The notes below the pieces were generated by a model, which searched no databases, was not told where the DNA came from, and saw only the letters and a program-made list of their open reading frames with translations. Shown here piece after piece: positions 39,716 to 49,160 of a DNA stretch of 64,000 bases (the stretch's first letter is position 1; every line of letters starts with the position of its first letter). The position numbers and the translations under genes were made by a program. Source of the DNA: Nitrospirae bacterium MYbin6 (GTDB lineage Bacteria > Nitrospirota > Thermodesulfovibrionia > Thermodesulfovibrionales > Magnetobacteriaceae); NCBI GenBank assembly GCA_002753305.1, contig PEAC01000003.1, forward strand, positions 1 to 64,000. Reading direction: 5' to 3'.

Positions 39716-41056
39716 CTATAATTTCCAGCAGATATTGTCTTTTGCCATGCGTTGAATATCTTCTTTTTGTTTTTGAAACCCGGGTTTTCCAAGTAGCCCG
39801 AAAATATTATTCTTTCCAGCTTCAATCCATGGCTGGTTAAACGGGTTTACCCCGAAGAGAAAGCCCATAAAGGTGGTACAAAGCTCGAAGAACATAAAAA
39901 GCTGCCCAACGTGGTAGGCGTCTAAGACGGGAATGGTGATAGTAATATTAGGCTTAGAGGCGTTTGTAAGGGCAAGCTCGGTGGACTTGGCCGCGGCGCT
40001 GATAAGGTCATTCAGACAAAGCCCGGACAGTAAATTAAAACCCTCGGTCTTCTCGAACACCTTAGGTATGCGCACATCCGAGCCATAGTCGATAATGCGA
40101 ATAAAGATAACAACTTTGTCCTCAGGGCCTTCCATCCAGAGCTGGAGCTGTGAGTGCTGGTCGGTAGTGCCAACGGCGGGATACGGAGTTATGCCAAGGC
40201 CGAGTTTGCCAAGGCTCTCAGCCCAGAGCTGGCAAAACCACTCAGACATGGATTTCAGGCCGTCGGCATACGGCATCATAACATTGACAGTCCTCTTTTC
40301 TTTAGTACACATAAGGTATAACAGGGTTGAAAACAAGTAGGCCGGGTTTTCCCATAATTCGGCATTTGAGCACTTAGTTAAGATGTCTTTAGCGCCAAGT
40401 AAAAGGTCATCTGAGTTTATGCCGGCAATCTCCGGCAAGAGCAGGCCCGCGGGGCTGAGTACGGAGTAGCGCCCTACAATTGAGGGATGAATGGGGAGGC
40501 TCAGGAGGCCCTGTTCTTTGACTATCTGCCTGAGAATGCCGCCTTCGGGGTTTGTAGTGATGATGAATTTTTTGGCGGACTCATTGCCGAGAACCTTTTT
40601 GAAGTATGCCCAAAAGATCATAAACGACGCCACGGTCTCGGCCGTGTTGCCGGACTTGGAGACGACATTGACAGCAGCCTTATGCGGGTCGATGATTTCG
40701 ATAATCGCCTCAAGGGTTTGCGGGTCAATGTTGTCATATATGAAGATTTTAGGTTTGTTTCTGAAGTTGTGCATGGGCTGTAGTGCCTCAAGTATTGCGC
40801 GAGGCCCCATGGCAGACCCGCCAATGCCTAAAAGAAGAAACAGGTCAGAGCTCTCAAGTACATAGCCGGCGATTGTTTTAATATCAGCCGTATCCTGGTT
40901 GACAAGATCGATAAAGGCAAGCTCCTCCCATTTCCTTTCATGTATCTGGCTGTGTGCTATAGCCGTTTTATCGCGAATACCCTCTATTTCAACCAAAGAC
41001 AGGCCTTTATCTCCGATAACCTCTTCCAGCATATTTGCAAAGTGCATCTCAAGCAT
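39716..41056 (-). CDS. pgi: Glucose-6-phosphate isomerase
   Basis: Interconverts glucose-6-phosphate and fructose-6-phosphate. Starting at ATG 41056 (MLEMHFANMLEE) the product is 446 residues, the size of the shorter bacterial type. The sugar-phosphate site GIGGSAMGPRAI, the phosphate loop SKSGNTAETVA, the catalytic Glu in LWAESLGKLG and the His in GTTDQHSQLQLWMEGP are intact. A longer frame to 41134 adds unrelated residues. The WD40 gene begins divergently about 200 bases away. Confidence 0.95.
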   Translation of the reverse strand: MLEMHFANMLEEVIGDKGLSLVEIEGIRDKTAIAHSQIHERKWEELAFIDLVNQDTADIKTIAGYVLESSDLFLLLGIGGSAMGPRAILEALQPMHNFRNKPKIFIYDNIDPQTLEAIIEIIDPHKAAVNVVSKSGNTAETVASFMIFWAYFKKVLGNESAKKFIITTNPEGGILRQIVKEQGLLSLPIHPSIVGRYSVLSPAGLLLPEIAGINSDDLLLGAKDILTKCSNAELWENPAYLFSTLLYLMCTKEKRTVNVMMPYADGLKSMSEWFCQLWAESLGKLGLGITPYPAVGTTDQHSQLQLWMEGPEDKVVIFIRIIDYGSDVRIPKVFEKTEGFNLLSGLCLNDLISAAAKSTELALTNASKPNITITIPVLDAYHVGQLFMFFELCTTFMGFLFGVNPFNQPWIEAGKNNIFGLLGKPGFQKQKEDIQRMAKDNICWKL

Positions 41057-41197
41057 ACGGGTTAGCCCCCACTTTAAAAATATTAACTCATAGCAGTAAT
41101 CTATCAAATCCGGCAAATAAATGGCAATAGACAACTATATTTGGCCGGCGCTGTAAAAACATCCATGGCGTGTGATTTTTAGTATATGCTTAGTGTT

Positions 41198-41203
41198 ATA
41201 ATA
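41198..41203 (+). promoter_or_regulatory. Possible -10 box for the PEGA-WD40 gene
   Basis: A perfect TATAAT lies 58 bases before the ATG in the divergent gap between pgi and the WD40 gene. The -35 region at normal spacing is poor (GATTTT), so an activator or an extended element may be needed. Confidence 0.35.
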
Positions 41204-41260
41204 GTACAAAAGCACTAAGATGAATATACAAGGAATGAGGCCGCCATACATGGAGTACAG

Positions 41261-42811
41261 ATGGAACTGTTAAACACGGTAGCAATAATTGTAATTCTGC
41301 TAGGCGTTTTAACCATAGTGGTAGAGTTTATTTTTTTTTTCAACAACAGGGCAACGATTAAAATCAAATGTGACCAGCCAGACACGCCGATATATATTAA
41401 CGGAGTACTGCAGGGTGAAAGCCCGATAGAGGCAAAGGTCGTCCCGGGCACACACACCGTATCGATTCGTAAGGACCTGAACGATGGCAGCTACTATCAA
41501 TATGACGGCGCGGTAAACGTAGGTAAAGGTGTAGAGAAAACTCTCGAAATTAAACTGGAAAGGAAATTTACTGAGCTATTCTTCTGGGAAAAGGCCAGAA
41601 ACAGCAACGAAAAGGCCGACTTCGACGACTACCTCGAGCGATACCCCGAAGGCAAATTCGAACTGGAAGCCAACGATGCCATAGAAGAAATTTACTATAA
41701 CAATGTCACAGACCTGCCAACGTGCGGCGAATATATAAAGCACTACCCTGATGGCAAATACACCAGGGAGGTAAAGGCAAAACTTGAAGACTTCACCTTT
41801 GCCCTTTGCGATACGATAACAGGGTGCAAGAAATACATTGAGAAATACCCCAATGGCATGTATATCGGAGACCCTAAAATCAAAAGGGTTAAAAAACTCC
41901 TGTCGATGGTTAAGTACAGCGTGGCCAGGACACTGGACGGCCATAAGGGTGGCGTAAACTGTATTGTCTCAGCCGGAGGCAGGTTCTACTCCTGTTCAGA
42001 TGACAAGACAATCATTGTATGGGACGGGACTAGCTACGCAAACCTGAAAGTCCTGGAGGGCCATAAGGACAGTGTCTCCGCCCTGGATATTTCCGGGAAT
42101 ATTATGGCGTCGGCCTCCGAGGACAAGACAGTTATCGTATGGAATCTCGAGCCGAATCCACCCGTAGCCGTGAGAATACTCACCGGGCACTCAAGCTGGG
42201 TATCGTGTGTGGCAATCTCCGGCGGATTTATTGTCTCTGGCTCCGAAGACAAGACTGTTAAGGTCTGGAATATAGAAACAGGCGAACTCATCAGGACCCT
42301 TGAGGGACACCTTGGAAGCGTTTGGTCTGTTGCCGTAACGGAGGGGAAGATTTTCTCAGGCTCCGAGGACAAGACCATTAAGGAATGGGACCTGCAAACC
42401 GGTGAATTGATAAGGACACTCGAAGGCCATAAGGACAACATCTGGGCATTGACTATCTCAGGAGACCGCCTCCTGTCTGCTTCCTGGGATGACAGAGTAA
42501 TTATCTGGGATATAAAAACCGGGGCGTCCTTGCTGACGATAAAGGCTAACTCTGCCAGAATTTACTGTATTAAGGTACATATGGAGAAGATATTCATTGG
42601 TTCGTGGGATAAAAAAATACATGTGTTTGACTTTTCAAGCGGCACCCTGCTGACTGAACTCGAAGGCCATAAGGACAGTGTCTATGCCTTAGAGGCCCAC
42701 GGCGACAGTATACTCTCAGGGGCATTGGATAAAAATATAGCCGTCTGGGAGCTTCCATTCCAGCAACCCGAAGTAAAACTACAGGAAAAAGAAGAAACGT
42801 CCGAGTATTGA
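41261..42811 (+). CDS. Membrane-anchored PEGA domain, sequence-repeat and WD40 propeller protein
   Basis: A 516-residue protein I cannot assign to a named family. One N-terminal membrane segment (about 5-28) is followed by a PEGA domain (about 32-97; YINGVLQGESPIEAKVVPGTHTV). Next come three short repeats of the type YLERYPEGKF, YIKHYPDGKY, YIEKYPNGMY (about 105-200). Then seven WD40 units (about 215-505, most with GH...DKT..VW) make a full beta-propeller. The single anchor and lack of a signal cleavage site suggest the bulk is periplasmic, although WD40 propellers are more often cytoplasmic. A GGAG site is 5 bases before the ATG. The next gene is 68 bases downstream on the same strand. Confidence 0.85.
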   Translation: MELLNTVAIIVILLGVLTIVVEFIFFFNNRATIKIKCDQPDTPIYINGVLQGESPIEAKVVPGTHTVSIRKDLNDGSYYQYDGAVNVGKGVEKTLEIKLERKFTELFFWEKARNSNEKADFDDYLERYPEGKFELEANDAIEEIYYNNVTDLPTCGEYIKHYPDGKYTREVKAKLEDFTFALCDTITGCKKYIEKYPNGMYIGDPKIKRVKKLLSMVKYSVARTLDGHKGGVNCIVSAGGRFYSCSDDKTIIVWDGTSYANLKVLEGHKDSVSALDISGNIMASASEDKTVIVWNLEPNPPVAVRILTGHSSWVSCVAISGGFIVSGSEDKTVKVWNIETGELIRTLEGHLGSVWSVAVTEGKIFSGSEDKTIKEWDLQTGELIRTLEGHKDNIWALTISGDRLLSASWDDRVIIWDIKTGASLLTIKANSARIYCIKVHMEKIFIGSWDKKIHVFDFSSGTLLTELEGHKDSVYALEAHGDSILSGALDKNIAVWELPFQQPEVKLQEKEETSEY

Positions 42812-42879
42812 TAGCTTTTATACATACAAATATGGTAAATTATAAGTGGCACTATGTTTAAGGAGGGAGCGAAACAGGT

Positions 42880-44811
42880 ATGGGACTATTTGATTTTATA
42901 TCGGGTAAAGACTGCCCTGAGAAGAAAGAGGTAAAAAAAACTGTCCTTTCACAACAAACCTTAAACGCCAGGGGGGCCATAAGGTATCCGGTTAATGATA
43001 TACCAATAGGCGCAATCGGAACCATTGTTGAAATTGGCAGGGAAGGATGCAGGCTCAGAAAGAATTCAGCCGAGCAAATCGACCCACCCGATATCACATT
43101 TCGCATGGGAAACAAGGACGTGCGCGCAAGGATACTCTGGCAGGACGAGAAATTCGCCGGCCTTGAGATTGTCGGCGGCTTTGAAGACCCCGCCTTTATC
43201 TTAAAAAATATGAAGAGAATCAAAGAAGGCACAGTACGCCCGATAAAAAGGCTATCGGAAGATTGCATCAAGGGGTTTATGGCAAAGGACCCCTTCAGCC
43301 TCATGGTAAATCTTATGGCAGAGCTTGAGTCGCCAAATACCGATATGGACAAGCTTAAATCGCTGATAGTGAAGTTCCCCGATCTTATTCCAGTGATAGC
43401 CATAAAGGCAGGGATAACGAAAAAAGAGGTAGATCTTGAGCTGAAAGACATCGACTACGCAGTTAAACGCATCGGACTTGACCAAGTTAAGCAGATCTCG
43501 TCGGAATTCATTAAGGCAAGAGGAGAAAAGTTAGAATCGGCTGAATCGAAAGACGAACTGCGTGATTCAATGAAGGTGCTGAGAACGGTTTTTTTTGCCT
43601 CGCTCGCCCCGTTTTTTGGATTCAAAGACCAGGAAGGGCTTGCCAATAACCTCCTATCTTTAGAGTACAAGGGCATCGACGTAATTACATCCAGAGGCGA
43701 AGACACTCCAAAGGCAAAGGATTTCTACAATTTGCCTACAAAAATATACTCAGAGATGTCAAGGTTTTACGAAAGGATTCATTATGGCAGAGACACCTTA
43801 TGTATCAACAGGATATATATAACCAACACACGAAAGACCCTTTTAGGACTCTATGACGGGTATATCCTTGCGCATATGGCCTTAAATCCAATATATACGC
43901 CTGACCCCGACATTAAATTATCCCTGACGAAGATAAATCTGAATTTTTCATATATAGTCTATCTAACCTTCATAGCATCACAAGCGATTATAGAAAAGGA
44001 CCGGGCAAGTGCCACGATTTTGATGGCAAGGCTCCTGCGCACTGGCATGGCCGCAGAAAAACTCAAAGTTTTTATTGAAACAAACATCTCTGAGATAAAT
44101 CGCATAATAGCGGATATCGGAAGAAAAGGAGTCCTGAAGACACCTCAGTCCGGGGCAGCCTTTAAATTTGCAGATTATGTGCCAAATGAGGTACATTATG
44201 ATAAGTTTATTAAGAATTTCAAGGACTTTGCGTCCATTAAGAGAATCGCTATCGGATATGAAGACGAGCACTACGCGCACTACATCATAGGCAAAATGCT
44301 CGAATCCGAGGACATCGGCCTCAACTCAAAGATGTTTTGCGTAATACCGTGTGAAAATCTCGCAAGCGAAGACCTGCAGGGGTCGGCGTTTTCCTTTTTC
44401 GGCATCATAGTATTTAAGAATATCGATAAACTCAACAGCAGCCTGCTCAGGTCTTTGGTAAAGCTTTGGAACTCTTTTGAGGGCGGCATAATTTTAACCT
44501 TCAGCAAATACAGTTTAATTGATTTTAATTACAAAGACCTGTTCGTGCTTTTGAGAAAATATGTTGTCGATTTCCCTTCGTATTTCGACGACGAAAAGAT
44601 ATACCACAAGATGCTCGACCACACGGCGGCATATATGAAGCCCTATACTGAGGGCATTACAATAAACGCCACGAAATACTACGGTGGCATATTCGCCATG
44701 AACACAGTCAGAGGCAGTGAACTTCTGAACACACTTCCAGGGTCCCCGGATGAAGGCGGCGAACCTGCCCAAAAAGCCAAACCGCAGGGATACAGTAATA
44801 TTGGCAGGTAG
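42880..44811 (+). CDS. PilZ-like / HDOD-like / degenerate NtrC-type AAA protein
   Basis: A soluble protein of 643 residues with no family name known to me. Residues about 18-115 look like a PilZ domain (RYPV, then VEIGREGCRLRKN), but the c-di-GMP motif D/N-x-S-x-x-G is altered. About 120-260 resembles an HDOD domain (a helical bundle with YAVKRIGLDQVKQISSEF). About 430-600 reads like a sigma-54-activator AAA+ core, with CVIPCENLASEDLQGSAF and GIIVFKNIDKLNSSLLRSL at the expected order, yet it has no Walker A and no GAFTGA loop. It is thus probably a signalling scaffold without ATPase activity. Domain calls are by eye and need profile searches. Confidence 0.6.
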   Translation: MGLFDFISGKDCPEKKEVKKTVLSQQTLNARGAIRYPVNDIPIGAIGTIVEIGREGCRLRKNSAEQIDPPDITFRMGNKDVRARILWQDEKFAGLEIVGGFEDPAFILKNMKRIKEGTVRPIKRLSEDCIKGFMAKDPFSLMVNLMAELESPNTDMDKLKSLIVKFPDLIPVIAIKAGITKKEVDLELKDIDYAVKRIGLDQVKQISSEFIKARGEKLESAESKDELRDSMKVLRTVFFASLAPFFGFKDQEGLANNLLSLEYKGIDVITSRGEDTPKAKDFYNLPTKIYSEMSRFYERIHYGRDTLCINRIYITNTRKTLLGLYDGYILAHMALNPIYTPDPDIKLSLTKINLNFSYIVYLTFIASQAIIEKDRASATILMARLLRTGMAAEKLKVFIETNISEINRIIADIGRKGVLKTPQSGAAFKFADYVPNEVHYDKFIKNFKDFASIKRIAIGYEDEHYAHYIIGKMLESEDIGLNSKMFCVIPCENLASEDLQGSAFSFFGIIVFKNIDKLNSSLLRSLVKLWNSFEGGIILTFSKYSLIDFNYKDLFVLLRKYVVDFPSYFDDEKIYHKMLDHTAAYMKPYTEGITINATKYYGGIFAMNTVRGSELLNTLPGSPDEGGEPAQKAKPQGYSNIGR

Positions 44812-44832
44812 TCCTGATAATTATTAATAATG

Positions 44833-45345
44833 CTACCGGCCACAGTCAGATGTCGCGCCCTTGATTTTCTCTATGGCGTGAGGAAGGACATCAAGGATTA
44901 CGGAGAGGTTTTCCCTTACGGCCTTTACGCTTCCCGGAAGGTTTACTATTAACGCACTGCCCCTGATGCCTGCCGCAGCCCGCGAGAGCATTGAGCGGCG
45001 CGTTGCCTTCATGCCCTCGGCGCGCATGGTCTCCCCTATGCCAGGGACTTCTTTGTCTATAACCTCAAGTGTGGCTTCAGGAGTTACGTCACGGGGTGAG
45101 AGGCCGGTCCCACCAGTTGTTACCACAAGGTCGACCTTTGTGGACATATCGATAAGCCTTGCCTTTATCAGCTCTTTTTCGTCTGGGATTATCTCGGTGT
45201 AGAGGACTTCGGCCCCGATGCCCCTGAGAAGCTCACACACTGCCGGGCCGCCTTCGTCTACGCGCTCACCACATGAGCCCTTGTCGCTGATTGTCAGAAC
45301 TGCCGCAGTTATTTGCGCCGTTATATGAAAGATATTTGTTTGCAT
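44833..45345 (-). CDS. mog: Molybdopterin adenylyltransferase-type protein (MogA/MoaB)
   Basis: Adenylylates molybdopterin before molybdenum insertion. The 170-residue product has the family pattern AAVLTISDKGSCGERVDEGG, the GGTGLSPRDVTPEAT signature and NLPGSVKAVRENL near the end. MogA and MoaB are hard to tell apart by sequence. The MOSC-domain gene ends 3 bases before this start, so the two are coupled and point to molybdenum-cofactor metabolism. It converges with the PilZ-like gene. Confidence 0.92.
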   Translation of the reverse strand: MQTNIFHITAQITAAVLTISDKGSCGERVDEGGPAVCELLRGIGAEVLYTEIIPDEKELIKARLIDMSTKVDLVVTTGGTGLSPRDVTPEATLEVIDKEVPGIGETMRAEGMKATRRSMLSRAAAGIRGSALIVNLPGSVKAVRENLSVILDVLPHAIEKIKGATSDCGR

Positions 45346-45348
45346 AAA

Positions 45349-45804
45349 TTATTTATTGCCATGGACGATTATTTTATCTCCAGGCATAATCTTCCCACCC
45401 TCTGTGACCCGGACAAATATCCCCTCAGAGGGCATCACGCAATCCCCTGCCTGGTAGTATATTGCGCATCTGTTGTGGCACTCCTTGCCAATTTGTGTCA
45501 CCTCTAGCTCGACGGACTCACCTATGGACATTCGTGTCCCAATGGGAAGCGTTGGAAGTGGTATCCCTTCTGTTGTAATGTTCTCGGCGAAATCACCACA
45601 GTCGACATCAAGGCCTGCGGCCTGCATTTTCTTAATACTTTCCAGGGCCAGCAGGCTTACCTGCCTGTGCCATTGCCCCGAGGCATGGGCGTCTCCATCG
45701 ATACCGAAGTCCTTTACCAGCAAGGCACACTTAACGGGCACCTTTCTCTGGCCCTTTTCTTTACTGGTGTTTATTGAGATTATCCTGCCGTTTCTTTCAC
45801 TCAT
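45349..45804 (-). CDS. MOSC-domain protein
   Basis: A stand-alone MOSC domain of 151 residues from ATG 45804. It shows the family patterns GIDGDAHASGQWHRQVSLLA and ECHNRCAIYYQAGDCVMPSEGIF, the latter holding the conserved cysteine. MOSC domains bind molybdenum cofactor or sulfur species in cofactor sulfurases and related proteins. The adjacent mog gene supports a Moco role. The longer in-frame start adds six residues without a better ribosome-binding site. Confidence 0.9.
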   Translation of the reverse strand: MSERNGRIISINTSKEKGQRKVPVKCALLVKDFGIDGDAHASGQWHRQVSLLALESIKKMQAAGLDVDCGDFAENITTEGIPLPTLPIGTRMSIGESVELEVTQIGKECHNRCAIYYQAGDCVMPSEGIFVRVTEGGKIMPGDKIIVHGNK

Positions 45805-45935
45805 TATAAATTTTAGCACATACCTGTAGAATAAGGACAGTATTTAGTAGGAAATTTATGATACAATTGTGTCTTGCGATACTGATATAATAGAGGACTA
45901 ACTATGCTGAAAAAAATATGAGGGGTGGGACTATT

Positions 45936-47639
45936 ATGACGAGAAAAACGATGCCAATAGCTATATTTATAGTGTTGTGGCTGATGCAGCCAGTTAACGG
46001 CGCATGGGGTGCGGAAAATCCCCTGAAACCGCTTGCAGATAAGACAGTAGCTTTTTTTACACCGTTGACGTTGAAGGTCGACAGTATTAATGGGGATAAC
46101 ATCACACTAACGGGTGAGAACCGGGAAAAGGCCATCCCAGGAACCAGATTCGACATCTTCAGAGAGGGCGCTATGTTCTATCATCCGGTTACGAATGAAC
46201 CGCTTGGGCATTTCGAGAACTTTATCGGTTCTGTTGAAATAGCCGGCGTCAAATCAGACGGGACAGTTATTGCCTCTCTCATAAAAGGAGCTCCGCAAAA
46301 GGGCGACATAGCGCGACTGTCGAAGTCAATGGTAAAGGTACTGTTCTACCAGGACAAGTCCATCGACTGGTTCCTTGGTGATGTATACTACAGGCAGCTA
46401 AAAGCAACTGGCCGCTTCGAGCTTATTGATACATCTCTGGACACTGAAGACACCGGTGTGCTTTTTGAGGAATCAAAGAAACATGGCGCGGAAGTTCTGA
46501 TTCTGATTGAAGGCTCAAAGAAGGATAAAGTTAAGGACGAAGACAAGTTCTTAAGGCAGCGCATCTTCTGGGTATCTGACCGTAAGGAGGTATCTTCCGA
46601 TACCGTACCCATAACCGATGCCTATCTTCAGGATGTACTTGCCGCGGCGGACATATTCCTCTCCGCGATGAACGAACCGGTTCTTTCATATCACATGCCC
46701 ATTGCATATGACCTTATGGCAATAGGAGACCTGGATGGGGACAGAGAGGTTGAGATTGTCTTCAGCTCAGGGTCTGACCTTGCCGTATACAGGCCCGGTG
46801 TGGATATGAACAAGATAATAGAACTTAAGGGCGACAAGATGAGTGATAACGTATATATTGACACTATAGATATAAACAAGGACGGTAAAGACGAAATAAT
46901 CGTGACGGCCCTGGCCTATGACGGCGCGCGGGCGTTTATCTACGGAGTCGAAGGCGACCAGCTCAGGATGCTGTGGAAGGCCCATGGATTCTTGAGGGTC
47001 TATAATAAAAAGCTCCTCTTCCAGGGCTATGCCTCAAGAGAAGGACAAAGCGGTGATGTTAAATATATTGTTTGGGATAGCTCATCTTTCAAGGAAGAAG
47101 GCCAGTTGAAACTGCCAAAGGGAATAAATCTTTATGATTTCGTAAATCTTGAAGCGCCTGCCGATGACAGCAACAACAAACCTGACTCTGCAATGTTGTA
47201 CTACGACAGCGCTAACCACCTCGTAGTGAGGGATGCCGCCGGTACACGTATCTGGAGGAGCAAGGGCCATATGGGCGGCTTTACAAAAGAATACAGGATA
47301 CCCGGCCCGACTATAAATATGGAGGGCAGCACCTGGCACATAAGTGATAAGATGTATGCGTTTCATAAAAAGGGCATAGCCGTAAGGAGAATCCCGTTTG
47401 CACTGACCACGGTCTCACTGGGCTATAAGAAATCATATATAATGAGCTATTGGTATAACGGTATATCCGTCGAGGAAAACACACTCGTTGGCGGCATCCC
47501 GGGAAGTGTGCTGGATTATACGATTTATAAGGACAGGATATATGTGTTATCGAGGCCGATTCTGGGACTTAACCTTTCTGGTATGCTTAAAGGAGAAAAT
47601 CCCCTTGTGACAAACCTCTACATATATAAGTTGCTATAG
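45936..47639 (+). CDS. Exported FG-GAP/VCBS-type repeat protein
   Basis: A secreted protein of 567 residues from ATG 45936, chosen because GAGGGGTGGGA precedes it and the signal peptide (about 1-25, ending AWG-A) begins there. The N-terminal 200 residues include a stretch (LKATGRFELIDTSLDTED, then AEVLILIEG) resembling the nucleotide-binding-like fold of CsgG, FlgT and TolB-N proteins. The middle has Ca-binding-like repeats DLDGDREVEIVF and DINKDGKDEIIV of the FG-GAP type, so the rest is probably a beta-propeller. No specific function is recognised. Its stop overlaps the uppS frame, so it may head that envelope operon. Confidence 0.75.
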   Translation: MTRKTMPIAIFIVLWLMQPVNGAWGAENPLKPLADKTVAFFTPLTLKVDSINGDNITLTGENREKAIPGTRFDIFREGAMFYHPVTNEPLGHFENFIGSVEIAGVKSDGTVIASLIKGAPQKGDIARLSKSMVKVLFYQDKSIDWFLGDVYYRQLKATGRFELIDTSLDTEDTGVLFEESKKHGAEVLILIEGSKKDKVKDEDKFLRQRIFWVSDRKEVSSDTVPITDAYLQDVLAAADIFLSAMNEPVLSYHMPIAYDLMAIGDLDGDREVEIVFSSGSDLAVYRPGVDMNKIIELKGDKMSDNVYIDTIDINKDGKDEIIVTALAYDGARAFIYGVEGDQLRMLWKAHGFLRVYNKKLLFQGYASREGQSGDVKYIVWDSSSFKEEGQLKLPKGINLYDFVNLEAPADDSNNKPDSAMLYYDSANHLVVRDAAGTRIWRSKGHMGGFTKEYRIPGPTINMEGSTWHISDKMYAFHKKGIAVRRIPFALTTVSLGYKKSYIMSYWYNGISVEENTLVGGIPGSVLDYTIYKDRIYVLSRPILGLNLSGMLKGENPLVTNLYIYKLL

Positions 47640-47653
47640 TGGCGGAGGAGCGT

Positions 47654-48367
47654 TTGACAGATAATACGATACCCAAACATGTGGGTATAATAATGGATGG
47701 CAACGGCAGATGGGCAAACCAGCGTGGACTACCGCGCGTAGAAGGCCACCGTAAGGGTGCAGTCAGGACAAAGGAGATAATTGAGGCCGCTGCCGACACC
47801 GGTATAAAGACCCTCACACTCTATGCCTTTTCCATCGAAAACTGGAAGCGTCCACACCAGGAGGTTATAACCCTGATGGACCTGCTTGACTTTTATCTAA
47901 AGACCGAAATAGAAGACCTGTTAAACAAGGGCCTGGTCTTTAAGGTAATAGGAAATAAGGAAAAACTCCCCGACAACATACAATATCTGGTAGAGGAGGC
48001 CGAGCGTATAACGGGCGCCAACACCGGCATGAATCTGCTGATGGCAATAAGCTACGGTGGAAGGGATGAGATAGTCAGGGCTGTGAAGAGATTCATCGAA
48101 AAGGGCGGAGATATGGATGAGGTGAACGAGGAATCCTTTGAGGAAAACCTCGACACGGGAGGCGTAACCCCGGTGGATTTGATAATAAGAACAGGCGGCG
48201 AAAAAAGAATAAGCAATTTCCTGGTCTGGCAGGCAGCGTATGCAGAGCTGTTTTTCACAGACACGCTCTGGCCGGATTTTACAAAAGAGGAATTCATGTA
48301 TGCCATTGAGGACTATAAACTCAGACAGCGGCGCTTTGGTATGATCCCCGAAAAGGCTGAGACATAA
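47654..48367 (+). CDS. uppS: Undecaprenyl (isoprenyl) diphosphate synthase
   Basis: Cis-prenyltransferase that makes the C55 lipid carrier for peptidoglycan and O-antigen. It has the diphosphate-binding HVGIIMDGNGRWANQRGL with catalytic Asp, EGHRKGAV, and the late motif RTGGEKRISNFLVWQAAYAELFF. I choose TTG 47654 because GGAGG lies 5 bases upstream; an in-frame GTG at 47639 overlaps the previous stop and is the alternative. It leads uppS-cdsA-dxr-rseP, a common envelope-lipid gene order. Confidence 0.95.
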   Translation: MTDNTIPKHVGIIMDGNGRWANQRGLPRVEGHRKGAVRTKEIIEAAADTGIKTLTLYAFSIENWKRPHQEVITLMDLLDFYLKTEIEDLLNKGLVFKVIGNKEKLPDNIQYLVEEAERITGANTGMNLLMAISYGGRDEIVRAVKRFIEKGGDMDEVNEESFEENLDTGGVTPVDLIIRTGGEKRISNFLVWQAAYAELFFTDTLWPDFTKEEFMYAIEDYKLRQRRFGMIPEKAET

Positions 48368-48371
48368 TCCG

Positions 48372-49160
48372 ATGCTTACAAAGAGACTAGTCGTTGCCGC
48401 AATACTGTTGCCTCTGCTATATGCGTATATAATGTATCTGTCACCGTATTATTTTCTGCTGTTGATGTTTGTAGCGGCGTTTATTTGCGTGGAGGAATTC
48501 CTTCTGATGTACGGTGTAAGGGATCTCACCCGGCATGTGTTTTCTGCGGTTTCGTTAATACCCTTATACATGACTTACGAATATAACGAGATACCGGATT
48601 ATGTGTTCGTTACGATATTTGCCGTGTGTGTTGTTGTGCGATTGTTTGAGCGAAAGGGACCTGAAAATGCCCTGTCAGACATTGCGCCGTTTATAGTGGG
48701 CTTGCTTTACATACCGCTTTGTCTGAGTTATTTTATCAAACTAAGAGCAATAGGCCAGGAGGCCGTGATGTTTTTAATGCTGGTTACGTGGGGGGCAGAT
48801 AGCGCGGCGCTATACGTAGGCAAGGCGATAGGGCGGAGAAAGCTCTACGAAAGCATAAGCCCAAATAAGACCGTAGAGGGGGCTATAGCCGCACTCATTG
48901 GGGGTGGAGCCTCGGCGGTAATCCTGAAAATCGGATTTAATCTAAATGTTGATTATCTGGCAATCATAGGTGTAGGGATAGTGATAGGGGTCTTTGGCAT
49001 CATTGGAGACCTGGTCGAGTCGATGTTCAAAAGGGAAAGGAGCATAAAGGACTCAGGAAGTTTCCTGCCGGGGCACGGAGGGTTGCTTGACAAGGTAGAC
49101 GGGATGCTTCTGTGTGCGCCTGTCCTTTATTATATAGTAGTACTAAGACAATATGGATAG
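48372..49160 (+). CDS. cdsA: Phosphatidate cytidylyltransferase
   Basis: Makes CDP-diacylglycerol, the branch point of phospholipid synthesis. The 262-residue protein has about seven or eight membrane segments and the CDS signature in GDLVESMFKRERSIKDSGSF followed by LPGHGGLLDKVDGML. It starts 4 bases after uppS and overlaps dxr by 8 bases. Confidence 0.95.
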   Translation: MLTKRLVVAAILLPLLYAYIMYLSPYYFLLLMFVAAFICVEEFLLMYGVRDLTRHVFSAVSLIPLYMTYEYNEIPDYVFVTIFAVCVVVRLFERKGPENALSDIAPFIVGLLYIPLCLSYFIKLRAIGQEAVMFLMLVTWGADSAALYVGKAIGRRKLYESISPNKTVEGAIAALIGGGASAVILKIGFNLNVDYLAIIGVGIVIGVFGIIGDLVESMFKRERSIKDSGSFLPGHGGLLDKVDGMLLCAPVLYYIVVLRQYG

